Below, piece after piece: positions 27,418-35,960 of a DNA stretch of 64,000 bases. How positions within the stretch are numbered: position 1 is the stretch's first letter; every line of letters begins with the position of its first letter. The notes beneath the pieces are model-generated. The model worked only from the letters and a program-made list of their open reading frames with translations, did not search any database and was not told the DNA's origin. Both the position numbers and the translations under genes were made by a program. Source of the DNA: Prauserella rugosa (lineage in GTDB: Bacteria; Actinomycetota; Actinomycetes; Mycobacteriales; Pseudonocardiaceae); assembly GCF_000719975.1 (NCBI RefSeq), contig NZ_JOIJ01000002.1, forward strand, positions 310,001 to 374,000. The letters are read 5' to 3'.

Positions 27418-28284
27418 TCAACAGTCCGAGCCGCGGTAGTGCACGTCGAGGCCCGCACGCCCGGGCCGTAGTTCCGGCCGCAACACGAGCTCGGCGTCAT
27501 AGTCGCCGCCGTGCTCGCTGCGGTACGGCAACGGCCGGTCGCACGCCAGACCGGCCAGTCGGCGCCGCAGCCGACGCCGCGCGCACCGCATGTCCGCCTC
27601 GTCCGCGCGATCGGCTCCGTACACGGCCAGCGGAGGTAACGGCTCCACGCCGGTGTACCAGAACACCCCGTGGTTCAACGGGAACAGCACGTCCTCGAGC
27701 CGTCCGTGGATGCCGCGCGGGCCGAAGGAGGTCTCGCGCGCTCCGATGGTGGTGACGATCAGGCCCCGTTTCCCGGCCAGCAGGCCGTCGCCGTAACGGC
27801 GGACGCGACCGGTGCCGGGATCGGTGACGCCGAAGCCGAAACCGTTGACCAGCACTCGGTCCAGCCAGCCCTTCAGGATGGCCGGAGGCCCCAGCCACCA
27901 CAGCGGGAACTGGAGCACGATCGCGTCGGCGCGGCGCAGTTTGTCCTGCTCGGCCGTGATGTCCGGGCTCAAGGTGCCGTGGTCGTACGCCCGCCGGGAG
28001 GCGGCTCCGACGTGCAGCCGCCGCGCCGGGTCGTGACCGAAGTCGGCCGCGTCGACCACCGGGTTCCAGCGCATGGCGTACAGGTCGGACTCGAGGACGG
28101 TGTGGCCCGCCTCGCGCAGGGCCCGCCTGCCGTCGTCGGCGAGTGCCGCGCCGAGCGATCTCGGCTCCGGATGGGCCTGCACCCACAGGATGGTGTGCGC
28201 GGCCCCTGGTGTGCCGCCGTCCGCGTGGGCGGTGCTGTGCGACTCGGGGTCCGGCCCGGATGTCAACGAGGTCAAGGCTGTCAT
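27418..28284 (-). CDS. NAD(P)H-dependent flavodoxin-fold oxidoreductase (quinone reductase-like)
   Basis: A 288-residue protein. A flavodoxin-like fold of the NQO/MdaB type is indicated by ILWVQAHPEPRSLGAALADDGRRALREAGHTV, then ADAIVLQFPLWWLGPPAILKGWLDRVL and GLIVTTIGARETSFGPRG. It probably uses FMN or FAD to reduce quinones or electrophiles. It is divergent from the GlxA-type regulator. The shared 71-bp promoter gap holds a direct repeat that is probably a regulator site. Confidence 0.85.
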   Translation of the reverse strand: MTALTSLTSGPDPESHSTAHADGGTPGAAHTILWVQAHPEPRSLGAALADDGRRALREAGHTVLESDLYAMRWNPVVDAADFGHDPARRLHVGAASRRAYDHGTLSPDITAEQDKLRRADAIVLQFPLWWLGPPAILKGWLDRVLVNGFGFGVTDPGTGRVRRYGDGLLAGKRGLIVTTIGARETSFGPRGIHGRLEDVLFPLNHGVFWYTGVEPLPPLAVYGADRADEADMRCARRRLRRRLAGLACDRPLPYRSEHGGDYDAELVLRPELRPGRAGLDVHYRGSDC

Positions 28285-28299
28285 GCCACCGACGGTCGA

Positions 28300-28322
28300 C
28301 CAGTCCAGTTTTCCAGTCCAGT
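28300..28322. promoter_or_regulatory. direct repeat operator candidate
   Basis: CCAGTCCAGT occurs twice (28300-28309 and 28313-28322, 13-bp phase) in the 71-bp gap between the oxidoreductase and the GlxA-like regulator. A third copy lies in front of the MocR gene. Direct repeats of this size suit AraC- or MocR-family binding. Confidence 0.45.
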
Positions 28323-28355
28323 GGCCGAAGAGACGATATGTGAAAGAATCGGGCC

Positions 28356-29348
28356 ATGCGCGCGTCTGCTCCTCACCGGGTCGCGGTTCTCGTGCGCCCC
28401 GGAGTCATGCCCCTCGAACTCGGTCTCGTGCACCAGCTGTTCGGCACCGCGCGCACGCTCGACGATCCCGGCCGGCGGCTGTACGACGTCGTGACCTGCG
28501 CGGCCGAGCCGGGGGTGGTGTCCACCGGCGCCGACTTCCCGATCCGCGTCGCCCACGGCCTCGAGGCCCTGCACGACGCGGGCACCGTCGTCGTCCCGGC
28601 CACGCACGCACCGCGGCAGCCAGAGACCGGCGGACCACTGGCACCGGAGCTGGCCTCGGCGTTGCGGAGCCTGCGGCAGGGCGTGCGGGTGGCGTCGGTG
28701 TGCACCGGAGCGTTCGTGCTGGCCGCGGCCGGTCTGCTCGACGGGCGGCGCGCCACCACGCACTGGCAGTCCGCCGAGCACTTCCGAGCCCTGTTCCCCC
28801 ACGTCGAACTGGACGCCGACGTGCTCTACACCGACGAGGGCGACGTGCTGACGTCGGCGGGTGAGGCGGCGGGCATCGACCTGTGTCTGCATCTGATCCG
28901 CCGCGACCACGGCGCGGCGGTGGCCGCCGACGTCGCGCGCCGCACCGTCGTGCCGCCCCATCGCGAGGGCGGCCAGGCGCAGTACATCCCCCAGCCGATC
29001 CCGCGTCCTGGCGTCGCGTCGACCGGCCGGGCACGGCAGTGGGCGCTGGAACATCTGGACCGGCCGCTGTCGTTGCACGAGCTGGCGAGCCGTGAGTCGA
29101 TGAGCGTGCGCACGTTCACCCGCCGGTTCCGCGAGGAGGTGGGCTGTTCCCCGGCACAGTGGCTCACCCGGCAGCGGGTCGAGCGAGCCCGTGGGCTCCT
29201 CGAGGAGACCGACCGGCCCGTCGACGTCATCGCAGGCGACGTGGGATTCGGCACCGGAGCCTCCCTCCGCCAGCACTTCCGCGCTGTGCTCGGCGTCTCC
29301 CCCAGCGTGTACCGCGCCACGTTCCGCGGAGGAATGGCACCGGGCTGA
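28356..29348 (+). CDS. GlxA-family transcriptional regulator (DJ-1/PfpI plus AraC HTH)
   Basis: A 330-residue protein. Residues about 5-185 are a DJ-1/PfpI-like domain (VAVLVRPGVMPLELGL, VASVCTGAFVLAAAGLLDGRRATTHW, a nucleophile-elbow Cys in a regulatory fold). Residues about 230-325 form the double HTH of AraC regulators (LHELASRESMSVRTFTRRFREEVGCSPAQWL, VDVIAGDVGFGTGASLRQHFRAVLGVSPSVYR). It likely controls the divergent oxidoreductase. Its TGA is the first triplet of an inverted repeat in front of the sigma gene. Confidence 0.9.
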   Translation: MRASAPHRVAVLVRPGVMPLELGLVHQLFGTARTLDDPGRRLYDVVTCAAEPGVVSTGADFPIRVAHGLEALHDAGTVVVPATHAPRQPETGGPLAPELASALRSLRQGVRVASVCTGAFVLAAAGLLDGRRATTHWQSAEHFRALFPHVELDADVLYTDEGDVLTSAGEAAGIDLCLHLIRRDHGAAVAADVARRTVVPPHREGGQAQYIPQPIPRPGVASTGRARQWALEHLDRPLSLHELASRESMSVRTFTRRFREEVGCSPAQWLTRQRVERARGLLEETDRPVDVIAGDVGFGTGASLRQHFRAVLGVSPSVYRATFRGGMAPG

Positions 29349-29388
29349 CAAGCGTTGTCAGAAGGGAAAGAGGTGACAACGATTGGCA
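29346..29388 (+). promoter_or_regulatory. paired inverted repeats at the sigma gene start
   Basis: TGACAAGCGTTGTCA (29346-29360) is a perfect 6-3-6 palindrome. A degenerate copy, TGACAACGATTGGCA (29374-29388), follows 28 bp later and covers the TTG start. The spacing puts them near the same helix face only approximately. Such a pair could block transcription or translation of the sigma gene. Confidence 0.5.
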
Positions 29389-30393
29389 GAAGCCACGAAG
29401 ACCCCGACCCGGCGCACGCGCGCGACGGGCACCGACGGGGCAGACGCCGACCTGGTCCGTGTCTACCTCGACGAGATCGGTAAGACCCCGCTCCTGACCG
29501 CCGACCAGGAGATCGACCTCGCCAAGCGTATCGAGGCAGGCGTCTACGCCGCCGAGTTGCTCCGCCATGCCGACGCCACGCGTGCGGGCGGGCAGGGCCC
29601 CGCGAGCCCGGTGGAGCTGCCCACCGAGTTGCCCGCCGACCGCCGGGACCTGGAGACGATCGTCCGCGAGGGCGAGACGGCGAAGGACCACATGGTGCGC
29701 GCCAACCTGCGCCTCGTCGTCACGGCCGCGCGGAAGAACCGCAACACCAACCTGTCGCTGCTCGACGCCGTGCAGGAGGGCAACCTCGGCCTGATCCACG
29801 CCGTCGAGAAGTTCGACTACACCAAGGGGTTCAAGTTCTCGACCTACGCGATGTGGTGGATCCGGCAGGCCATCCAGCGCGGGAACGCGTTCTTCAGCGG
29901 CACGATCCGCCTGCCGATGCACACCGCCGAGCAGATCAACAAGCTCGACCGGTTGCAGCGCACGCTCGAGGCACAGGGCAAGCACTCGCTGTCGATCGAG
30001 GAACTGGCCGACGCCGCGGACATGCCGGTGGAGCGGGTGCTGGCACTGCGCCAGGCGGGCCAGACCACCGCGAGTCTCGACGTGCCCGTGGACGACGACG
30101 GCGAACTGACGCTGGGTGATCTCGTCACGGCCGGCTCCGTGCCCGGGGTCGGCGAGGCGCTGGAGCACTCGGCGATGGTGGGCGAGCTCAACGCCGCGCT
30201 GGAGACGCTGTCCGCGCAGGAGGCGACCGTGCTGGCGCTGCGCTACGGACTCACCGACGGGGATCCGCACACGGTTCCCGACATCGCGCGCAGGTTGGGC
30301 CTCACGCGCAAGCGCGTCCGCTCGCTCGAGGAGCGCGGCCTGGCACAGCTGCGGGAGGACAACCGCGGCTCGCTGCTCGCCTGGGCGAGCTGA
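29383..30393 (+). CDS. divergent group 2 sigma-70 factor
   Basis: A 336-residue sigma factor. Region 1.2 is DLVRVYLDEIGKTPLLTADQEIDLAKRIEAG. Region 2 is NLRLVVTAARKNRN...LLDAVQEGNLGLIHAVEKFDYTKGFKFSTYAMWWIRQAIQR. Regions 3 and 4 follow, with HTH VPDIARRLGLTRKRVRSLEERGLAQL. Region 2.4 is close to the housekeeping factor, but the following GNAFFSGTIRLPMH and region 4.2 differ from the canonical RTIRIPVH and RERIRQIE. It lacks region 1.1, so it is a non-essential HrdB/SigB-like factor. TTG at 29383 is preceded by AGAGG. Confidence 0.9.
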   Translation: MAEATKTPTRRTRATGTDGADADLVRVYLDEIGKTPLLTADQEIDLAKRIEAGVYAAELLRHADATRAGGQGPASPVELPTELPADRRDLETIVREGETAKDHMVRANLRLVVTAARKNRNTNLSLLDAVQEGNLGLIHAVEKFDYTKGFKFSTYAMWWIRQAIQRGNAFFSGTIRLPMHTAEQINKLDRLQRTLEAQGKHSLSIEELADAADMPVERVLALRQAGQTTASLDVPVDDDGELTLGDLVTAGSVPGVGEALEHSAMVGELNAALETLSAQEATVLALRYGLTDGDPHTVPDIARRLGLTRKRVRSLEERGLAQLREDNRGSLLAWAS

Positions 30394-30397
30394 CGGT

Positions 30398-30433
30398 CGC
30401 GCCATCGGCGCGCCCGAGAACTGAACCTCGGCG
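30398..30433. repeat. left copy of 36-bp perfect direct repeat
   Basis: It lies 5 bp after the sigma stop. It is identical over 36 bp to 38520-38555, where the sequence forms the last seven codons and stop of the GntR gene plus 9 bp beyond. The two copies bracket the 8.1-kb catabolic unit. Confidence 0.95.
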
Positions 30434-30463
30434 CCTCGGCCGGTCGCGGCCTGCGGGGCCGCT

Positions 30464-30520
30464 GACATCTCTGGTCCGTGCCGTCAGGTCCGTGTCGAGA
30501 TGGCACGGACCAGAGGTGTC
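30464..30520 (+). terminator. strong hairpin terminator after the sigma gene
   Basis: Arms 30464-30482 and 30502-30520 form a 19-bp stem with one G-U pair around a 19-nt loop. It separates the sigma transcript from the catabolic operon promoter 10 nt further on. There is no T-tract. Confidence 0.7.
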
Positions 30521-30529
30521 TGAAGCACA

Positions 30530-30573
30530 TTGCGCCGCGCACCAGCCTCGGCTACATTTTATCAAATGTTTGA
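30530..30573 (+). promoter_or_regulatory. leaderless promoter with operator-like palindrome for the catabolic operon
   Basis: TTGCGC (30530-30535), a 17-nt spacer and TACATT (30553-30558) form a good -35/-10 pair. The predicted transcript starts at or next to the ATG at 30566. The palindrome TCAAATGTTTGA (30562-30573) and an overlapping CATTT-N4-AAATG (30555-30568) straddle that start, an ideal site for repression by the operon's own GntR/FCD regulator. Confidence 0.65.
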
Positions 30574-31858
30574 CACGACTGGCGCTGAGCAGCCCCTGAC
30601 CGGCGTTCGGGTCGTCGACGCCGCCACGATCTACGCGGGGCCGATGATCGCCACCCTCCTCGGCGACTTCGGTGCCGACGTGCTGAAGGTCGAGCACCCC
30701 CGCGGTGACGGTCTCCGGACGTGGGCGTGGCAACGCGACGGGGAGTCGCTGTGGTGGGCCCTCGTGGGGCGGAACAAGAAGTCCGTCAGTCTCGCCTTGT
30801 CCGATCCGCGCGGTGCCGAACTGCTGCGCGAGCTTCTCGCCGAGACCGACGTGTTCGTCGAGAACTTCCGTCCGGGCACCCTCGAGCGCTGGGGACTCGG
30901 GCCCGACGAGCTGCTCCGGATCAACCCGCGACTGGTCGTCGTCCGGGTGTCGGGATTCGGCCAGACCGGTCCCTACCGCTCCCGCCCCGGCTTCGGGACG
31001 CTCGCCGAGGCCATGTCCGGCTTCGCCGACACCAACGGCACCGAGGACGGCCCTCCCGTGTTGCCGCAGTGGCCACTGGCCGACGGTGTAGCGGCACTGG
31101 CGGGAGCGTTCGCCACGATGATGGCCCTGCGCCACGCCGATGCGTCCGGCGAGGGCCAGGTGGTGGACCTGTCGATCTACGAACCGTTGTTCTGGATCCT
31201 GGGGGCCCAGACCACCGCCTACGATCAGCTCGGCCTCGTGCCGACCCGCCAGGGCAGCCGCACCGACTTCAACGTGCCGCGCGGCTGTTACCGGACCCGC
31301 GACGGTCGGTGGGTCGCCCTCTCCGGCGCGACGACCGCGACCGCCAAGCGCATCATGCAGGCCATCGACCGCGGCGACATCGCCTCGGCGCCCTGGTTCG
31401 ACGACGTCGCAGGGCGGTTCGCCCACCGGGACATGATCGACGACGCCATCGCGGCGTGGGTGGCCGCGCGGGACAACGGCGAGGTCCTGGCCGTGTTCGA
31501 GAACGTCGGCGCCACCGTGGGGCCCGTCTACTCGAGCGCCGACATCGCCGCCGACCCCCACTTCACCGAGCGCGGCAGCATCACGACCGTCGACCATCCG
31601 CGTCTCGGGCCGATCCGCATGCAGGGCCTCATCGCGAACCTGACCCGCACTCCCGGACGCATCCGAGGCACCGGCGCACGGATCGGCGAGCACAACGACG
31701 AGGTGTTCCTCGACCGGCTCGGTCACTCCGCCGCCGAGCTGCGACGCCTCGTCGCGGACGGCGTCGTCGGAACGCCTCCCGCTGCAGCCGCACACCCCTC
31801 CCCCGATCCCGACGACGCCACCGATCCCCCGGACGCCGGCACCCTCCGCGCCGGCTGA
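30566..31858 (+). CDS. class III CoA-transferase (CaiB/BaiF family)
   Basis: A 430-residue enzyme. The N-terminal Rossmann-like part is GVRVVDAATIYAGPMIATLLGDFGADVLKVEHPRGDG. The probable catalytic Asp is Asp173 (LADGVAALAGAF), at the position of the formyl-CoA transferase Asp. A second domain contains FNVPRGCYRTRDGRWVALSG. It moves CoA between acyl groups through an aspartyl-CoA anhydride. It is first in the operon. The promoter places transcription start at the ATG, so the mRNA is probably leaderless. The upstream ORF extension to 30530 is rejected. The C-terminal tail is Pro/Asp-rich. Confidence 0.9.
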   Translation: MFDTTGAEQPLTGVRVVDAATIYAGPMIATLLGDFGADVLKVEHPRGDGLRTWAWQRDGESLWWALVGRNKKSVSLALSDPRGAELLRELLAETDVFVENFRPGTLERWGLGPDELLRINPRLVVVRVSGFGQTGPYRSRPGFGTLAEAMSGFADTNGTEDGPPVLPQWPLADGVAALAGAFATMMALRHADASGEGQVVDLSIYEPLFWILGAQTTAYDQLGLVPTRQGSRTDFNVPRGCYRTRDGRWVALSGATTATAKRIMQAIDRGDIASAPWFDDVAGRFAHRDMIDDAIAAWVAARDNGEVLAVFENVGATVGPVYSSADIAADPHFTERGSITTVDHPRLGPIRMQGLIANLTRTPGRIRGTGARIGEHNDEVFLDRLGHSAAELRRLVADGVVGTPPAAAAHPSPDPDDATDPPDAGTLRAG

Positions 31859-31899
31859 GTAGTCCCGTTCGTCTCAACGCCGAGAGGACCGCCGAGACC

Positions 31900-33273
31900 A
31901 TGCCCACCCACCCCGATCCCCCCACCGAACCGGACTCGTCAGCATCGGCGCCTGCATCCGCGCAGGCCGAGCCGGACCGTCGACTCGTTCGCCGCGTCGC
32001 GCTGGCCAGCAGCATCGGCACGATGCTGGAGTACTACGACTTCTATCTCTACGGAGCGCTGTCGGCGACGATCTTCGGCAGACTGTTCTTCCACGCCGGC
32101 GATCCGGCCGTCGGCACGCTGCTCGCGCTGGCGACCTTCGGCGTCGGTTTCGTCGCACGACCACTCGGCGGGGTCATCGCCGGGCACTTCGGCGACCGGG
32201 TCGGCCGCAAGGCCGTGCTCATCGCGACCCTCGCGCTCATGGGCGTCTCGACCGCAGGCATCGGACTGCTGCCGACCTACGAGTCCATCGGCACCACGGC
32301 ACCGCTGTTGCTCGTGGTTCTCCGTGTTCTGCAAGGACTTGCGCACGGCGGCGAGTGGGGCGGCGCGGCGATCATGACCGTCGAACATGCGCCCCAGGGA
32401 CGCCGCGCGTTCTACGGCACATGGCCGCAGATGGGGGTCTACGCGGGCATCGTGGTGTCCAACCTGGTGCTCGGCGGATTCATGTTGCTGCCGGACGAAC
32501 AGTTCACCCAGTGGGGCTGGCGGGTCCCCTTCCTCCTCGGATTCGTCCTCGTCGTGGTCGGCCTGTACCTGCGTCGCTCGATCACCGAATCGCCCGAGTT
32601 CGCGGCGGTGAAGAGTGCCGAGCCGGTCAAGGTTCCGATCGTCGAGGCCCTGCGCACGAGCGGAAGGGGCATCGGTGTCACCTTCGGGGCGAAGGCCGCC
32701 GAGACCGGAACCTTCTACCTCATCACCGTGTTCGCCTTGACGCTCGCCGGCGAGAGTTCCGGTGCCGGCGAGAACGTCGCACTCAACGGGGTGCTCGTCG
32801 CGAGCCTCGTCGCGATCGTCGCCGTCGGCCTGTTCGGCACGCTCGCCGACCGCATCGGGCGCAGGCGGGTCTACGCCTTCGGTGCGGCGTTCATGGGGGT
32901 GTTCGCGTTCCCGTTCTTCTGGCTCGCCGGAACCGGATCGACGACCGCACTCTGGTTCGCGCTGATCGCCGGACTCGCGATCGGCCACGCCTCCATGTAC
33001 GGCGCGCAGACGCTGTATTTCTCCGAACTGTTCGACGCGCGCGTCCGCTACAGCGGCGCGTCGCTCGGCTACCAACTCGGCGCCGCGGTCGTCGGCGGGT
33101 TCACACCGCTCATTGCCTCGGCGCTGATGCTGCAGACCGGTGGGGATCCGTGGCCCGTCGCCGTCTACATCGTCGCGCTGTGCCTGGTGACCGTGGTCGT
33201 GATCGGCCTGTGGGGCCAGGTACGCACGCGAAGCACGACCGAACCCGTGACCGACGAGGAGATCAACGCATGA
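31900..33273 (+). CDS. MHS-family MFS transporter (metabolite:H+ symporter)
   Basis: A 457-residue, 12-TM protein. The MHS-type start is RRVALASSIGTMLEYYDFYLYGALSATIFGRLFF, followed by FGVGFVARPLGGVIAGHFGDRVGRKAVL and LRVLQGLAHGGEWGGAAIMTVEHAP. The family contains ShiA, ProP and KgtP and imports carboxylates, betaines or aromatic acids by proton symport. It therefore probably brings in the operon's substrate. GAGAGG lies 12 nt before the ATG. The stop overlaps the next ATG (ATGA). Confidence 0.92.
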   Translation: MPTHPDPPTEPDSSASAPASAQAEPDRRLVRRVALASSIGTMLEYYDFYLYGALSATIFGRLFFHAGDPAVGTLLALATFGVGFVARPLGGVIAGHFGDRVGRKAVLIATLALMGVSTAGIGLLPTYESIGTTAPLLLVVLRVLQGLAHGGEWGGAAIMTVEHAPQGRRAFYGTWPQMGVYAGIVVSNLVLGGFMLLPDEQFTQWGWRVPFLLGFVLVVVGLYLRRSITESPEFAAVKSAEPVKVPIVEALRTSGRGIGVTFGAKAAETGTFYLITVFALTLAGESSGAGENVALNGVLVASLVAIVAVGLFGTLADRIGRRRVYAFGAAFMGVFAFPFFWLAGTGSTTALWFALIAGLAIGHASMYGAQTLYFSELFDARVRYSGASLGYQLGAAVVGGFTPLIASALMLQTGGDPWPVAVYIVALCLVTVVVIGLWGQVRTRSTTEPVTDEEINA

Positions 33274-34391
33274 CCACCATCGGAGAACACACCCGCGCGG
33301 CCGTCGTCCGCGCGTTCGGCGAGCCGATCAGTGTCGAGGACGTACCCGTGCCCCCGAAGGTCGAGGCCGGTGGTCTGCTCGTCGAAGTCGTCGCGTGTTC
33401 CCTGTGCGGCACGGACGTGCACTGTTGGGAGGGTTCGCTCGCCCTCGACATCCGGTTGCCCCTGATCCTCGGCCACGAGATGGTCGGCAGGATCGTCGCG
33501 ATGGGCGACGGTGCCGACGTCGACTCGGTCGGCCAGTCCCTGCGCGTCGGCGACCGGGTCATCTGGACGCACGCGTTCTGCGGTCGCTGCCGCATGTGCG
33601 CGGCGAAACGACCGGCCATGTGCGTCAACCGCACTGCGTACGGCCATGTGTCGCTCGAGGACTGGCCGTATCTCATGGGCGGGTTCGCCCAGCACTCCTA
33701 CGTTCTTCCCGGTGCAGGCCGGGTGCGCGTGCCGGACTCGGTACCGGACGAGCTCGCCAGCATGGCCAGCTGTGCCCTGCGTTCGGTCGTCAACGCCGTC
33801 GAGCAGGCGGGCCGGGTCGGGCCGGAACACACGGTCGTGGTGCAGGGCGCGGGCCCGCTCGGCATCCTCGCCACCGGTTTGTTCTCGCAGGCGGGCGCCG
33901 GCCGCGTCGTCACGGTCGGCGCACCGGAAACCCGCCTGGAATTGGCCGCCGAGTTCGGCGCCGACGAGGTGGTCTCGCTCGACGACGTTCCCGATCCCTC
34001 GGACCGCCTTTCCCTGGTCCACGAGGCAACCGGTGGGCTCGGTGCCGACCTCGTCGCCGAGTTCTCCGGCCATCCCGCGGCGTTTGCCGAAGGGCTCGAC
34101 ATGGCGGGCCTCGGGGCCCGGTACGTCGTGGTCGGCCAACTCGGCGGCGGTACGACCGCGGTTCCGCCGGGCGCCATCACCAAGAAGAACCTGACCGTCA
34201 TCGGGTCGTTCTCCGGCGACCTGTCGCACTACCACACGGCGCTGTCCCTGCTGGAGCACTACGCCGACCGGCTCCCGTTCGACCGGCTCATCAGTGGCCG
34301 CTACTCGCTCGACCAGGTCAACGACGTGATCGGGCGCATGCAGGACTTCCGGGAGATCAAACCCGTCCTGTTGCCCGGCGCCACGAACTGA
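33270..34391 (+). CDS. zinc-binding alcohol dehydrogenase (MDR family)
   Basis: A 373-residue protein. Catalytic Zn ligands are Cys46 (SLCGTDVH) and the LGHEMVG His/Glu. The structural Zn site is complete (FCGRCRMCAAKRPAMC, four Cys). The Rossmann motif is VVVQGAGPLGILATGLFSQAGAGRVVTVG. It oxidises a hydroxyl with NAD(P). ATG at 33270 overlaps the transporter stop, so the two are translated together. The aldehyde dehydrogenase comes next, which suggests consecutive alcohol-to-acid oxidation. Confidence 0.92.
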   Translation: MTTIGEHTRAAVVRAFGEPISVEDVPVPPKVEAGGLLVEVVACSLCGTDVHCWEGSLALDIRLPLILGHEMVGRIVAMGDGADVDSVGQSLRVGDRVIWTHAFCGRCRMCAAKRPAMCVNRTAYGHVSLEDWPYLMGGFAQHSYVLPGAGRVRVPDSVPDELASMASCALRSVVNAVEQAGRVGPEHTVVVQGAGPLGILATGLFSQAGAGRVVTVGAPETRLELAAEFGADEVVSLDDVPDPSDRLSLVHEATGGLGADLVAEFSGHPAAFAEGLDMAGLGARYVVVGQLGGGTTAVPPGAITKKNLTVIGSFSGDLSHYHTALSLLEHYADRLPFDRLISGRYSLDQVNDVIGRMQDFREIKPVLLPGATN

Positions 34392-34417
34392 CCATCCCTT
34401 CTGGAGGAACACGACCC

Positions 34418-35956
34418 ATGACCGTGCAGGACCGTGCCGAGCTCGGCACCGATCTTCTCGCGAGCCTCGCCACGACCGGAGGCAGGCCGTACACGCTTCC
34501 GATGTTCGTCGGCGGCAGGTGGACCGATGCCGCCGACGGCAGCCGGTTCGACTCCTACGAGCCCCGCAACGGGCGCGTGTGGGCCACACTGCCCGCATCA
34601 TCCACAGTGGACGTCGACAGGGCGGTGTCCGCGGCCAGGACGGCACTCACGGGCGAGTGGGCCCGGGTCAGTGCCGCGGACCGGGCGCGACTGCTGATCC
34701 GCATCGCCGGTGCCGTCGACGCCCACCGGGAGGAACTCGCCGTCCTCGAGTCACGGGACAACGGCAAGCCGCTGCGCGAGGTCCGTGGTGAGATCGACGC
34801 CATCGTGCGCTACTTCGAGTACTTCGCGGGCGTGTGCCAGACCGTCCTCGGTGAAACGCACCCGCAGGCGGCATCGGCGTTCTCCTACACCCGCCGGGAA
34901 CCGGTCGGGGTGGTCGGCGCGATCGTGCCGTGGAACTCGCCGCTGCTCATGCTCGCGTGGAAGGTCTGCCCCGCGCTCGCCGGTGGCAACACGATTGTGC
35001 TCAAACCCGCCGAGGAGACGTCGGTGTCGTCGTTGGTGTTCACGCATCTGATCGCCGACGTCGGCCTTCCCGACGGCGTGTTCAACGTCGTCACGGGACT
35101 GGGCGAGTCTGCGGGTGCGGCGCTCGTGGCGCACCCGGACGTCGACAAGATCGCGTTCACCGGCTCGACCGAGGTCGGCAGGCAGATCGCGGCGACCGCG
35201 GCAGGCGATCTCAAGCTCGTCACGTTCGAGCTCGGCGGCAAGTCCCCGACACTGATCTTCGGCGATGCCGATCTCGACACGGCCGTGCACCGCACCGCGT
35301 ACGGCATCTTCTCCGCCGCGGGCCAGACCTGTCAGGCGGCCTCCCGCATCCTCGTGCAGCAGGAGATCCATGACGAGTTCCTCGAACGTTTCGCCGCACT
35401 CGCCCGCCGCATCCGTGTCGGAGATCCCCTCGACGACAAGACCCAGATGGGCGCCCAGATCTCCGCGCAGCACCGGGACACGATCGCGGGCTACGTCGAC
35501 AGCGGAACCCGCGAAGGCGCGACGCTCGTGTGCGGCGGCACTCCTGCCGCCGACCCGGCGCTCGGCGAGGGCTACTACTTCACCCCGACGATCCTCGACG
35601 GGGTCGACAACACGATGACGATGATGCGCGAGGAGATCTTCGGACCCGTCACCGGTGTCGCGAGTTTCACCGACGAGGCCGACGCGCTGGCCAAGGCCAA
35701 CGACACCGACTACGGCCTCGCGGGATCGGTGTGGACCCGCGACATCACGAAGGCGCACCGCGTGGCGGCCGGCATCGAGGCGGGCCTGATCTGGATCAAC
35801 ACGACGCGGACCATCAACCACCTCGTGCCCTTCGGTGGCTACAAGCAGTCCGGTTACGGCAGGGAGGGTGGCCTGCAGGTGATGGAGCACTACACCCGCG
35901 TCAAGTCCGTATGGGTCGACATGCAGGACGAGCTTCCGAACTGGTACGAGGACTGA
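34418..35956 (+). CDS. aldehyde dehydrogenase family protein
   Basis: A 512-residue ALDH. The NAD-binding region contains GVVGAIVPWNSPLLMLAWKVCPALAGGNTIVLKPAEETS. The catalytic residues are Glu271 (TFELGGKSP) and Cys305 (AGQTCQAAS), 34 residues apart as in the family. EEIFGPV and the C-terminal FGGYKQSGYGREGG are present. TGGAGGAA lies in front of the ATG. It should oxidise the aldehyde made by the preceding dehydrogenase; the exact substrate is unknown. Confidence 0.93.
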   Translation: MTVQDRAELGTDLLASLATTGGRPYTLPMFVGGRWTDAADGSRFDSYEPRNGRVWATLPASSTVDVDRAVSAARTALTGEWARVSAADRARLLIRIAGAVDAHREELAVLESRDNGKPLREVRGEIDAIVRYFEYFAGVCQTVLGETHPQAASAFSYTRREPVGVVGAIVPWNSPLLMLAWKVCPALAGGNTIVLKPAEETSVSSLVFTHLIADVGLPDGVFNVVTGLGESAGAALVAHPDVDKIAFTGSTEVGRQIAATAAGDLKLVTFELGGKSPTLIFGDADLDTAVHRTAYGIFSAAGQTCQAASRILVQQEIHDEFLERFAALARRIRVGDPLDDKTQMGAQISAQHRDTIAGYVDSGTREGATLVCGGTPAADPALGEGYYFTPTILDGVDNTMTMMREEIFGPVTGVASFTDEADALAKANDTDYGLAGSVWTRDITKAHRVAAGIEAGLIWINTTRTINHLVPFGGYKQSGYGREGGLQVMEHYTRVKSVWVDMQDELPNWYED

Positions 35957-35960
35957 GCCG

